Below, piece after piece: positions 1-9,583 of a stretch of 64,000 nt of DNA (position 1 is the first letter of the stretch; each line of letters starts with the position of its first letter). The notes beneath the pieces are model-generated. The model searched no databases. It saw only the letters and a program-made list of their open reading frames with translations, and had not been told where the DNA came from. The stretch is taken from NCBI GenBank assembly GCA_031261485.1, contig JAISJO010000082.1:1-64000 (forward strand). The letters run 5' to 3'. The stretch is from Propionibacteriaceae bacterium. GTDB taxonomy: Bacteria > Actinomycetota > Actinomycetes > Propionibacteriales > Propionibacteriaceae. Made by a program: the position numbers and the translations under genes.

Positions 1-418
1 AGACACCGACGATGAGTCGGTATGTGATGCTCTGCGCACAGTCGATGCCGCAGAGTGGGTGGCCCGGATGCCCGATGGGTTGGACACCATGGTCGGCTCA
101 GGTCGTACGGCGCTCACGCCGGGCCAGGCCCAACAAATCGCCCTAGCCCGTCTGGTCATCGCCGACCCGCACACGCTGGTCCTCGATGAGGCGACGTCTC
201 TGATCGACCCGACGACCGCGCGCCACGTCGAGGGTTCCATGTCGGCCCTCTTGGGAGGACGTACCGTGGTCGCCATCGCCCACCGCCTCCACACCGCCCA
301 CGACGCCGAACGTATCGCAGTGGTCATTGACGGCAGAGTCGCCGAGTTGGGTTCGCATGAGGAATTGATGGCGCTCGATGGGGAGTACGCGAAGTTGTGG
401 GTCGCCTGGACGACGTAG
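1..418 (+). CDS. ABC transporter ATP-binding protein, C-terminal part (5' truncated by window)
   Basis: Open from window start; LTPGQAQQIALARLVIADPHTLVLDEATS (signature/Walker B), AHRLHT switch His. Confidence 0.85.
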   Translation, partial: DTDDESVCDALRTVDAAEWVARMPDGLDTMVGSGRTALTPGQAQQIALARLVIADPHTLVLDEATSLIDPTTARHVEGSMSALLGGRTVVAIAHRLHTAHDAERIAVVIDGRVAELGSHEELMALDGEYAKLWVAWTT

Positions 419-428
419 GGAGTTTCTC

Positions 429-1262
429 TTATCGCCTTCCTAGCGCCCAACAAGCAATGGCAGCAGCGGCACCTACGTTGAGGGAATCGGTGCCAGCGCT
501 CATGGGAATCATGACGTGGACATCGGCCTGACCTAGCCAGTCCTCAGATAGCCCCTCGCCCTCGGTTCCCAGCATGAGGGCAAGTTTGTCCAGTCCCGCG
601 CAGCCACCATCATGGTCCTTGCGCCACGTCTGTACAAATGCGTCCAGGCTTACTGCGTCGTCGCTCAAACACAGCGCGACAAGGGTAAACCCGGCTGCTT
701 TGAGTGTGCGCAATCCTTCGAGCGAGTCATCGAACCGTACCCACGGCATCGAGAAGACCGCACCCATCGAGGTCTTGATCGCCCTGCGATACAGAGGGTC
801 AGCGCACTGCGGAGACAGAGCAATCCCGTCCCATCCCAGTCCCGCCGCACTACGAATGATGGTGCCGAGGTTGGTGGGTTCCACGATGTCTTCGCACAGG
901 AGGAGTCGGGAAGAACCGAGCAGGTCGTCAAGAGTTGTCGAAGTGTGTCTGTCGAAACAGGCCAACGCCCCACGATGTACATGGAACCCGGTCAGCGACT
1001 CCATGAGAGAGTTCGAGGCGATGTACACAGGTGCGTCACTGCTTGCGACATCAGTTTCTAGGGCAGTGTATTGAGCAGGGGAGAGAAGGAAGGAGCGCGG
1101 ATGGTACCCGGCTTCAAGTGCTCGCTGAATCACCTTGGCGCCTTCGGCGATGAACACGCCTTCCTTCGCTTCGAGATGTCGCCGCAGGGACGAGTCGCGC
1201 AGTGAGACGTAATCCCGAAGTCGCGGGTCGGTTGGGTCGGTGACGTCGATGTACATGGGCAC
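429..1262 (-). CDS. TrmH/SpoU-family RNA methyltransferase
   Basis: 277 aa; EPTNLGTIIRSAAGLGWDGIALS and LMLGTEGEGLS...VMIPMSAGTDSLNVGAAAAIACW are SpoU motifs. Confidence 0.88.
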   Translation of the reverse strand: MPMYIDVTDPTDPRLRDYVSLRDSSLRRHLEAKEGVFIAEGAKVIQRALEAGYHPRSFLLSPAQYTALETDVASSDAPVYIASNSLMESLTGFHVHRGALACFDRHTSTTLDDLLGSSRLLLCEDIVEPTNLGTIIRSAAGLGWDGIALSPQCADPLYRRAIKTSMGAVFSMPWVRFDDSLEGLRTLKAAGFTLVALCLSDDAVSLDAFVQTWRKDHDGGCAGLDKLALMLGTEGEGLSEDWLGQADVHVMIPMSAGTDSLNVGAAAAIACWALGRR

Positions 1263-1299
1263 CCAGCCATCTTAATTGGTGTGGGAATGCCCCATCGAT

Positions 1300-1893
1300 C
1301 TAGCGATTGGGAAAGAGTAACTGACGGGCTTGGGCCACGGATCTGAAGACGACAGCGTTCATCCCCGCCGCTCTCGCCGCATCAGCATTCGCCTCACGGT
1401 CGTCGAAGAAGACCATCTGGTCCAGCGGAACCCCTGCCAGTTCGGATAGTGCCAGAAATGCCCCCGCATCGGGTTTCCGCACACCGATATCGCCTGACAC
1501 GACCCACGTCCTGATGAGGGAGTCGAGTCCAAACTGCTGTCTCAGAATCCGTGACCATTCCGACACATCGTTACTCAAGCACGCGACATGGGTTCCGAGG
1601 GCGGCCAGGTCCTCCAAGAGGGCTTTCATCCCGGGCATGAGCCTATGCCGCGAGCAGTACGTGGCATCGTCGCCATCAACACCACACGCCGCCCAGAACT
1701 CGTCCGAGGTAAGGTGTCCCAGGCTCGCCCGCCGATACAACCCTCGAACGTCCGCTTCAGGCAATTTGCAACCGAGTTCGCGCAGGTACGGAATCAGTAA
1801 TTCAGTCTCATCGTCGCCGACCTCGTACAAGACTCCCATCGCGTCGAACACCACCACCGACGCTCGATTTCCAGGCTCAACCATGCCTCCCAT
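1300..1893 (-). CDS. HAD-superfamily hydrolase
   Basis: VVFDAMGVLYEVGD, CLSNDVSEW, GVRKPDAGAF, VFFDDREANADAARAAGM HAD motifs. Confidence 0.85.
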   Translation of the reverse strand: MGGMVEPGNRASVVVFDAMGVLYEVGDDETELLIPYLRELGCKLPEADVRGLYRRASLGHLTSDEFWAACGVDGDDATYCSRHRLMPGMKALLEDLAALGTHVACLSNDVSEWSRILRQQFGLDSLIRTWVVSGDIGVRKPDAGAFLALSELAGVPLDQMVFFDDREANADAARAAGMNAVVFRSVAQARQLLFPNR

Positions 1894-2003
1894 TGTCCCA
1901 TGCCACAGCCATGCCTCCCTCGCGTCGATTCAGTCATCGAGCCCCGCTGCATGACATCGGCGGACCGAATGTAGTAGAGTAACTCAGGCCTCGAAAGAGG
2001 TTT

Positions 2004-2077
<74 letters not shown>

Positions 2078-2094
2078 CAAAAGAGTCGCCGAAC

Positions 2095-2642
2095 CTTGAC
2101 TGGGGGCCCGCCAACGGTCACAGGCTCAAATCCTGTCAACCCAACAAAACGTTGCCGAACCTGATGACCAATACTTCAAACAGTTCACCGTCAAGCACCC
2201 CTTGACTGGGGGCCCGCCAACGGTCACAGATTCAAATCCTGTCAACCCGACAAAACGTTGTCGAACCTGACGGCCAATACTTCATACAGTTCACCGTCAA
2301 GCATCCCTTGACTGGGGGCCCGCCGACGGTCGCAGGTTCAAATCCTGTCAACCCGACAAAAGAGTCGTCGAACCTGATGACCAATACTTCAGACAGTTCA
2401 CCGTCAAACACCCCTTGACTGGGGGCCCGCCAACGGTCGCAGGTTCAAATCCTGTCAACCCGACAAAATTGGCAGCGAGCCAGATGATTGAAACCTCGAA
2501 CAATTCGTCGTCACGCACCCCTTGACTGCGGGCCCGCCAACGGTCACAAGTCCAAATCCCGTCAACCCGACAAAAGAGTCGCCGAACCTTGACTGGGGGC
2601 CCGCCAACGGTCGCAGGTTCAAATCCTGTCAACCCGACAAAA
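2095..2642 (+). repeat. Tandem array of six ~55-bp partial copies of the tRNA-Pro 3' half
   Basis: CTTGACTGGGGGCCCGCCAACGGTCRCAGGTTCAAATCCTGTCAACCCGACAAAA at 2095, 2201, 2307, 2414, 2521, 2588; mostly 106-107 bp period with related spacers. Confidence 0.93.
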
Positions 2643-2841
2643 AACGTTGTCGGACCCTTCTTTCCGACAGACTCTCCAGCCGCATTCCTTGACCTCCCAG
2701 CCAGATCCTAGTTCTGGCGAGTAGATGTTCTCGAGAAGTACCGACAATCACTTTCGAAATAGCCTCTTTACGTGGACATGCGCCAGCGGCGCTTGCCAGC
2801 CGGGCGTTGGATTAGTTGGAATAGTCGGATACCATTGCCAT

Positions 2842-3114
2842 ATGAGCACACCCTTGGTTGAGACAGCGAGAGTTCTGCCGAAGGGGCAGATTACAATCCC
2901 GAAGGCGATTCGGGAGGCGCTAGGCGTGGGCACCGATGACCGAGTGGTCCTCGTGTGGGACGGGCAGAAGGCCACGATGATGAACCCTGCCTTGTACGCG
3001 ATGCAGTGGTTGGGCGACAAGGTTCGCGTGGATGTTGAGGCTTCGGGGTTCACCTCGGATGAGGACATCGCCGACTATGTCACACAGATGCGGCGTGAGG
3101 CGCGCGAGCGGTGA
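2842..3114 (+). CDS. AbrB/SpoVT-type antitoxin
   Basis: MSTPLVETARVLPKGQITIPKAIREALGVGTDDRVVLVWD; overlaps the downstream PIN gene by GTGA. Confidence 0.82.
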   Translation: MSTPLVETARVLPKGQITIPKAIREALGVGTDDRVVLVWDGQKATMMNPALYAMQWLGDKVRVDVEASGFTSDEDIADYVTQMRREARER

Positions 3115-3515
3115 GGGTGCTGGTAGACACGAATGTGTTGATCTCTGCGTTCGTCTTCCCGCAGGGTTTGACGGCCCAGGCTTTCGCCCGAGTGATCGAC
3201 AGCGACGATGAGGCCATGGTGTGCGGGTACTCTGTCGCTGAGTTGTACGATGTCGTCTCTCGCAAGTTTCCTCGCGTGTTGTCAAGTCTGCCCGAGTTCA
3301 TGGCTTACCTCACCCAGGGGGTTCGGTTCGTCTCCACGCCGACGGAACCGATTGTCGGCGAGATTGTCTTGCGAGACGAGGGCGACCAGCCAATCTTGCG
3401 GGCGGCTCTGGCGAGCGGGGCTGATGTGATTCTGACGGGAGACAGGGACATCTTGGATGCAGGGATGGACTATCCTCAGGCCTTGACTGCCACAGCCTAC
3501 CTCGCTCGGTCATGA
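3111..3515 (+). CDS. PIN-domain toxin (putative RNase)
   Basis: MRVLVDTNVLISAFVFPQG...SVAELYDVVSRKF...DVILTGDRDILD: PIN acidic residues; GTG start overlapping antitoxin. Confidence 0.82.
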   Translation: MRVLVDTNVLISAFVFPQGLTAQAFARVIDSDDEAMVCGYSVAELYDVVSRKFPRVLSSLPEFMAYLTQGVRFVSTPTEPIVGEIVLRDEGDQPILRAALASGADVILTGDRDILDAGMDYPQALTATAYLARS

Positions 3516-3694
3516 GCGTGCGCGCGGATGGAGTCCATTCGCTTAGGTCGCGATGGCGAAAGCAAAGGCATGTGAGGGCCACGGTCGTACGAACTGGCTG
3601 AAAGGACTGGCTCAAGAGTTGGGGTTCTTGTGCGGACAACCCTCGAAATAGCCGCAGTTCGCCGCATAATGCTTGCTTGACAAGGCGATTTCTG

Positions 3695-3742
3695 TGACTC
3701 CACCGACGGTCACCGGCTCAAGCCCTAGCGACCCGAAAGAAT
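3695..3742 (+). repeat. Degenerate copy of the tRNA-Pro 3'-half repeat
   Basis: GTGACTCCACCGACGGTCACCGGCTCAAGCCCTAGCGACCCGAAAGA aligns with GACTGGGGGCCCGCCAACGGTCACAGGCTCAAATCCTGTCAACCCGACAAAA. Confidence 0.6.
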
Positions 3743-3771
3743 CGGCACTACCCCTGGGGCGACGCCATCGT

Positions 3772-4254
3772 TCAGTCGACGTGAACGGTCTTGTCGCCTG
3801 TCATCTTCCAGTCGAAGGGTCCCGAACTGGTGAACACACTTGTCTTGCCGTCGTCGTAGTAGAAAGTCAGCTTCTTGCCACTGACCCCATACTCGGTTGA
3901 GAACAACTCGCTGCCGTCATGGTTCACTATCGTCAGGCGATTGTCCGCTGTGGAGTAATCAAAGCCGTAGAAATTTCTCGTCCCGACCCGCAGCCACGCC
4001 TGACCGTCAAAGAACACAATTGTGCAGCGAACCTCAAGGCCCATATCGTCCTTGTACGGCGGAAGGGCCCATACTTTCTCGTCTAGGACGACGCGCTGTA
4101 CGGCAATCTCGGTGGAGCCTGGTTCGAGGAGCCAGCCACCGGATACGTCGCCGCCCCGGCTGTCACCGCCGCACGAACTGAATACAAACAGGCAGGATAC
4201 CGCCACGACAAGCGTCAATAGCAGAGTCGGGGCCTTCGGGTGGATTCGTGACAT
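3772..4254 (-). CDS. Putative lipoprotein of unknown function
   Basis: 160 aa; signal peptide TLLLTLVVAVSCLFVFSSCGG with lipobox. Confidence 0.7.
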   Translation of the reverse strand: MSRIHPKAPTLLLTLVVAVSCLFVFSSCGGDSRGGDVSGGWLLEPGSTEIAVQRVVLDEKVWALPPYKDDMGLEVRCTIVFFDGQAWLRVGTRNFYGFDYSTADNRLTIVNHDGSELFSTEYGVSGKKLTFYYDDGKTSVFTSSGPFDWKMTGDKTVHVD

Positions 4255-4453
4255 TTCGTCCTCCTTGACAGAAATACCGGTCGCCTACAATCGCAGGAAT
4301 AAGCCTACCAAGCACGACAGACACAGACGAGACCTTGGTCGAACTGACAACACCTCACGACCACCTCGTCGACGACCTCAGCCACGGCGTCCCCACCGGG
4401 CTGCTTCAACTCTATGAAGAGGCTCATGACGACCAACTGCTCTATTCAGAGAT

Positions 4454-5575
4454 TCACCAGCAGGTCGCGTTGTAGAACTCGTACACGTCTTTGACTGTGG
4501 AGATTCCCCAATTTTGGGGGATACCCGTGTTTGCTGCGTCGGGCCCGAGACCGCCTGGTGTGAAGTATTCCTTGTCAGCGACACGCTCGTACCAGGTCAG
4601 GATGCGATCCATGTGGGGTGTGGGCACGTCGACGATCTGGGCAAAGCCTTTCAGATTGCACAGGCCATAGGGAAAGTCTTCCCCAAAATACCGGGAAGAC
4701 AAGTCAGGAACAAAACCTGCATCCACTGGGCGCATCGGCGAGAGGATTCCGTGCAGAGAAGGGATGCTGCGCAGTTTCGCTGTCAGCGCCTCAGCGGTTG
4801 ATGCATCGTAGTGGGTGGCGAGGGGAATCACGCCTGTCAGGTCCATCTCCGGCAATGCCCGACAAATAGCCTGCAACTCAGCGTCACACTCAAGAAGCAA
4901 TGTCGAAGCCTCGTCATTCCAGTCGGCATAGAAGGCGACGTTGGCAGGCCACGTCTCACCTGCAGTCCAATTATGGAACAGAGAATAGAGCCTGGACGTA
5001 TGCAGGATGGGATTGGACGGAGTCAGGGCGACACTGAGGTAGTTGGGCAGCGACTCGACGGTGAGGCCAAGAACCGAGGATAGAAGCGACGCAACGCGGG
5101 CTGTGTCCGATCCCCGAATGGCGGCGCACCGAACAGAAGGCTTCTTGGACGCAGTCACCATGCCCGGCGTGAGTCTCGCAATGGCAGGAACTCGGTCCAG
5201 TCCGGCGAAGATCACGCCGACTTGGCTGAGTCTCTGACCTGCAAGCTCCGTCCCCCCATATCCCGGCACAGAACACACAGTGGCTCCTGGACGAAGATGA
5301 GGCAGGGCCGCATCAAGAAACGCTATTCGAGAGAAGGAAGGAAGCGTCATCAGCACGAGATCGGACCCCACCAGCGCTTCACCAATATCGGATGTAACCT
5401 TGCCGATATTGAAGGTCCATGAATCGCCCGTGGCCGAATCCGTGTATCCGATAGGCACAGAGAAAGTGCCAGGATGAGTCGTCAACAGACGGGACTCAAC
5501 GCCTGAACTTGTGTCCAAGTATGCGCACAGGGCAAGACCGATGTTGCCTCCCCCGACGACTGTGACCTTTGTCAT
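4454..5575 (-). CDS. NAD/NADP octopine/nopaline (opine) dehydrogenase-family protein
   Basis: N-terminal MTKVTVVGGGNIGLALCAYL Rossmann motif; two-domain layout; 4-nt overlap with upstream gene. Confidence 0.72.
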   Translation of the reverse strand: MTKVTVVGGGNIGLALCAYLDTSSGVESRLLTTHPGTFSVPIGYTDSATGDSWTFNIGKVTSDIGEALVGSDLVLMTLPSFSRIAFLDAALPHLRPGATVCSVPGYGGTELAGQRLSQVGVIFAGLDRVPAIARLTPGMVTASKKPSVRCAAIRGSDTARVASLLSSVLGLTVESLPNYLSVALTPSNPILHTSRLYSLFHNWTAGETWPANVAFYADWNDEASTLLLECDAELQAICRALPEMDLTGVIPLATHYDASTAEALTAKLRSIPSLHGILSPMRPVDAGFVPDLSSRYFGEDFPYGLCNLKGFAQIVDVPTPHMDRILTWYERVADKEYFTPGGLGPDAANTGIPQNWGISTVKDVYEFYNATCW

Positions 5576-7407
5576 GCCAGTTCCTCTCTCAGAGCATCCA
5601 CAAGACGCTGGTTGTCCTCGGGCCTGCGAATAGCCACACGCATGAATTGTCGACCCTGCACGGAATCACCGAGTTTGCCCAGCTTCTCGGACAAGTCCTT
5701 GACGAGCAAATTGTGCCTTTCCAGCAGTCTGCCTGCCAGAGTTGCCACTGTCAGTGGGCAGTCCACTAGCTCGATCATGACGAAGTTCGCCTGTGAGGGG
5801 AAGACCACGATATGCGGGACATCTTCCAACACGGTCATGAAGAGGGCACGGGCCTCGCGGAACAGGTCCATCCCGGCCGCGTACTCCTTCGCGTACTTGC
5901 CCTCGATTTGGAGGTAAAACTCCGCGAAGGAATTGATATTCCAGATCGCCACGTCCTGGCGCAGAGCAGCGACATAGTCTGCGTCTCCCGAAACGGCCAC
6001 TCCCAGGCGAAGACCTGGCACCCCATATGACTTGGAAATCGACTTCACGACCACAACATGGGGATACTCGGCGAGAAAATCCCTTGTCAGAAGAGTCGCA
6101 TCAACCTCGTCCGCGAAGTCCACGAAAGACTCATCCATCACCAGACGCACGCCCCGAGTCTCGGCCCAGGCCGCCAACCTGACCACATCAGCGCGCGGAA
6201 TGTAGTTGCCTGTGGGATTGTCGGGATTGACCACCACAAGAGTGGAGATCGGCTTGTCATCAAAGAACCTCATGATGTCATCGGCCGTGTAGGAGAAACC
6301 AGGTGTGGTAGGGACGAACGTAATCTCGGCTTTCTCAGGCAGACTGTTGGGATACTCCTCGAACGTGGGCCGAACCACGCCCACTCTGCCGACAACCTTC
6401 TCCATCATGGGGCGAATCAGCTCAGCGGCCCCATTACCCACGACAACTGAGTCAACCGGAATATCGAAGTTCTTGGCCGCGAGCAGCGCGTTGACCCCCA
6501 TGCCTGACGGATACTGAGTGAGCAGGGTCGTGAAACTGGCCTGCAACTCGTCAATCAGAGTGCGTGGAGGGAAGAAAGGGTTAACCAGGTAACAGAAGTC
6601 AGTCAGCTTCGGATAACGCCAATACCCGCCATACCTCTTCCCAATCGCCTCAAGACGCTCACCTGCAGAAGGCTGGAACATAGACTCCGCGATATCCAAG
6701 TCCTGGATATCGTCAATCTCATACCACAACTGCCCCGCAAGCCTCTTCGCCTGGATCTGCGGCTGACTCACCATCGCGATAACCCGCAACACCTGTTCGT
6801 AATAGGCGTTCGCGCCCCACGCCTTGATATACGCCTCAAGGAAAGGAACATACACCGACGCCGAAAAACCTTTGCCGAACTTGTAGATGTTCACAGTCTT
6901 GTAATAGGAGGAAATACCCGCGAAAGAAAAGTGCTGTTTGTCGATGAAGTCGCTGATCGTGTCGTCCACCTTTAGAGTGACCACGGTCCCGTCCATCCAC
7001 GACTCGTACTTATCCACCAGAGCCAGAGATGCGCGCTCATCAGTGAGAAGCGACTCCAAGACGGAATCCTCGAAAATGAGATCCGACTCCAACAAGAGCG
7101 TGTCATCCTCGACCAGCCGAGAACGCGCCAACCATAGAGAATAGATATTGTTGGTCTGGTCATAGATAGGGTTTTCGACAAACTCAATCGGTGTGGCAAC
7201 ATCCAGAGTCGCGATGTACTTCACCAGCTTCTCGGCCGCGTACCCGACCACGAGGACGATCCGGCTCAAACCCACCCTGTCGAGTTGGCCCAACATCCGC
7301 GAAATCAAGGTCACGCCATTGACCGGCACCATGCACTTTGTGTTCTCAGCAGTCAACGCCCCCAGACGCGTGCCCATCCCGGCCGCCAGAATCACTGCCT
7401 GCATCAC
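5572..7407 (-). CDS. Bifunctional sugar-nucleotidyltransferase-like / class I-II PLP aminotransferase
   Basis: N-term MQAVILAAGMGTRLGALTAENTKCMVPVNG; C-term VVVNPDNPTGNYIP, VMDESFVDFAD, VVVKSISKSYGVPGLRLGVAV (PLP Lys). Confidence 0.87.
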   Translation of the reverse strand: MMQAVILAAGMGTRLGALTAENTKCMVPVNGVTLISRMLGQLDRVGLSRIVLVVGYAAEKLVKYIATLDVATPIEFVENPIYDQTNNIYSLWLARSRLVEDDTLLLESDLIFEDSVLESLLTDERASLALVDKYESWMDGTVVTLKVDDTISDFIDKQHFSFAGISSYYKTVNIYKFGKGFSASVYVPFLEAYIKAWGANAYYEQVLRVIAMVSQPQIQAKRLAGQLWYEIDDIQDLDIAESMFQPSAGERLEAIGKRYGGYWRYPKLTDFCYLVNPFFPPRTLIDELQASFTTLLTQYPSGMGVNALLAAKNFDIPVDSVVVGNGAAELIRPMMEKVVGRVGVVRPTFEEYPNSLPEKAEITFVPTTPGFSYTADDIMRFFDDKPISTLVVVNPDNPTGNYIPRADVVRLAAWAETRGVRLVMDESFVDFADEVDATLLTRDFLAEYPHVVVVKSISKSYGVPGLRLGVAVSGDADYVAALRQDVAIWNINSFAEFYLQIEGKYAKEYAAGMDLFREARALFMTVLEDVPHIVVFPSQANFVMIELVDCPLTVATLAGRLLERHNLLVKDLSEKLGKLGDSVQGRQFMRVAIRRPEDNQRLVDALREELA

Positions 7408-7448
7408 TATCCTTTGCTCGCGGAAGTCACCGTACTAGGAGATATTTC

Positions 7449-8492
7449 CTAGTCGCCATCCGTTTCCACGAGTTCCACATGCTTCCAGTGAGTCGTCATG
7501 TCGGTGGGAAGACTCCAATAGTCTCCGTAGGACTTGCGCAGATTCAGATCGGTGTCGGCAGGGACAGTGTACGCACTCCCTTCGAAGGGGGCCATCCCCA
7601 AGGGGAAGACTGCCTCGCACCTGTGGACAGAGTTGGTGAGCCTCTGGAGGCGCTGGTTGTCGATTCCGTACATGACGTACTCACTCGTCGCGTCAGGAAA
7701 GTCGGTGGCGATGGCTTCGCGGATGTGGCGGGTGAATATCGCCTCGATGATGTCCGCGCCCTCACTGGCTGAGTCAAGATACGGCTCAGCTTCCCACACC
7801 TGTCGAGTAGGCGACGGTAAGGCTCGCAACTCTTCCTCCAGACTCGTTCGACGTTGGACGTAAAAGTCCAGCGCGGCCCCCGTCGGCAACCGCAGAATGT
7901 CAACCGGGAAGATATCCACAAAAGAATGATCCGCAGGATCCGACCAACGGAACCGGATCTGCCGACACAGGACCCAGCGGTCGAACACACGGGTCAACCG
8001 ATGACCCGGATCCTCAGCAAGAATACTCTCCAGTTCCTCAAAGTCCTGCCTGGGCATCTGGACATCAAGGTCGTCATCCCACGGAATGAACCCCTGATGA
8101 CGCACCGCACCAAGCAGGGTCCCATAGGCCAGCCAATAACGCAACCCATTCTGCTCACACACATCAGCGAACTGCGCCAACAACCGCGCGTGAGAAACCT
8201 GCGCCTGACGCAAAGCCCCAGTGGCCTCAGGCAATCCAGCAAAGAAGCGGCGCTTAGCATCGAAGAGAGTCTCGCCCTCGCGCGTGTACAAGGACCAGAA
8301 CCGCATCTCGTCCTGGGCAACTTTGGCGACGAAAACATTGTTAGTGCGTTGGAGGTTTTCCGTGCCGGTATGCTCGACCCGGTCCATCGCCTCTTCCAAC
8401 CGAATCAGCCGTGCCTGAAGGTCGAGTAAGTAATTCTCCGTCGCTTTGCCGGTCAGCGGAAGCCAGCGACGCAACTGCGCTTTCAAGCCCAT
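7449..8492 (-). CDS. LicD-family phosphotransferase
   Basis: LRYWLAYGTLLGAVRHQGFIPWDDDLDVQMPRQDFE is the canonical LicD motif. Confidence 0.9.
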   Translation of the reverse strand: MGLKAQLRRWLPLTGKATENYLLDLQARLIRLEEAMDRVEHTGTENLQRTNNVFVAKVAQDEMRFWSLYTREGETLFDAKRRFFAGLPEATGALRQAQVSHARLLAQFADVCEQNGLRYWLAYGTLLGAVRHQGFIPWDDDLDVQMPRQDFEELESILAEDPGHRLTRVFDRWVLCRQIRFRWSDPADHSFVDIFPVDILRLPTGAALDFYVQRRTSLEEELRALPSPTRQVWEAEPYLDSASEGADIIEAIFTRHIREAIATDFPDATSEYVMYGIDNQRLQRLTNSVHRCEAVFPLGMAPFEGSAYTVPADTDLNLRKSYGDYWSLPTDMTTHWKHVELVETDGD

Positions 8493-9055
8493 CGTTCCTC
8501 CTTGAGCGATATCCCCAGTTGCGGAAGTCTAACACGGACCCGGAAGCGCATTGGTCGCCCGTCTGACCTGAGAACAACCACGCCACTCACCCCCAACCCT
8601 GAGCAAGTCCCGACCGTTTGGCTTTACTCCACACCACCGGACACGATGGGGACCTGCTTCGTGAAATGCGGCTCCAGAACCTCGCCGACCATGATTCGCA
8701 GTCAGGGAACTCATTGCGTTGGGAGCTTCGAATGGCAAGCCGCTGGCAGTAACTGGAAGCTATGGCAACCAGCCCAAATTCAGAGCAAAGCCCGCGACGG
8801 CCCCAGTTTCAGCTCCCCCTAACCCGACACAATGGATTCCGTAGAAGTAAGGAACTGTGTTGGAGCAAGACTCGCGGGTGAGATGTGCCCTGCCACAGGT
8901 CAGATTGCCCGCGAAACGGTTGCAACATTGACATCCAATCATTCTTGGCAGAATAATGGGTTATCGCTTCATTTCCGTCGTTGGGGCTGATTAGCTGTGG
9001 TGTTGTTCATTCGGCTATGTGGTTGGCGGTAGACAAGCACAACGGGGGGTAGACA

Positions 9056-9583
9056 ATGGCTCTTCCACCAGGGTCTCCTGGGCCGGGTTTTTCGCCAAGC
9101 ACGCCAGCGCACCCGAGTACGCCTGGAGCACCATTTTCGGTCCCACAGCCCTTTGCCAGCAGCACTAAGAGCGCCCCCCCCCCAGCGAATCCCCCAGGTG
9201 TCTCTGGCGGAGGGACCACCTCGTACAGAGTTGGCCAACCAGCCACTAGTCCAGTCAGTTCCGTTGACCCTCCGTGGGAATTGTACCTGGTGGCCGTTGC
9301 TGCCGTCGTGATTGGTGTTGTTGCGTCGCAGTTCGTCGGCGACAAGACACTGTGGGTGATTCTTCCGTGGGTATGGACTAGCACGACTGGTTTTGTGGCC
9401 ATGGCAAGGTACCAACGGGTCGAGAACAGCCGCCGAACGAACGCGAGGTGGAAATACAAGGACCTTCCCCACCCAAAGTGGTTGCGACTGGGGGTGTTCC
9501 TCATCATTATTGCCGGCATCGTGCGGACCGCTTATCTGGTGGGCAACTATTTCGGAATGTACTGGCCTGGAGGCTTATCATGA
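9056..9583 (+). CDS. Proline-rich small membrane protein, first gene of candidate conflict operon
   Basis: 175 aa; two or more hydrophobic segments (LYLVAVAAVVIGVVASQFV; LGVFLIIIAGIVRTAYLVGNYFG); ATGA overlap with next gene. Confidence 0.65.
   Translation: MALPPGSPGPGFSPSTPAHPSTPGAPFSVPQPFASSTKSAPPPANPPGVSGGGTTSYRVGQPATSPVSSVDPPWELYLVAVAAVVIGVVASQFVGDKTLWVILPWVWTSTTGFVAMARYQRVENSRRTNARWKYKDLPHPKWLRLGVFLIIIAGIVRTAYLVGNYFGMYWPGGLS

Noticed and set aside
2348-2632. Minus-strand ORF MTGFEPATVGGPPVKV...
   Set aside because: Antisense translation of the tRNA-Pro 3'-half repeats; the TGFEPAT string is a known kind of tRNA-antisense annotation artefact.
2095-2642. Possible CRISPR array
   Set aside because: Units are tRNA-derived, and the spacers are related to each other rather than unique; no cas genes nearby.
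4335-4474. Short plus-strand frame LVELTTPHDHLVDDLSHGVPTGLLQLYEEAHDDQLLYSEIHQQVAL*
   Set aside because: Looks coding-like, but has no good start codon or RBS and overlaps the end of the convergent dehydrogenase gene; too short to call.
8520-9050. Possible gene in the ~0.5-kb gap before the conflict operon
   Set aside because: Only short overlapping ORFs without motifs or RBS; more likely a promoter/regulatory region or decayed sequence.
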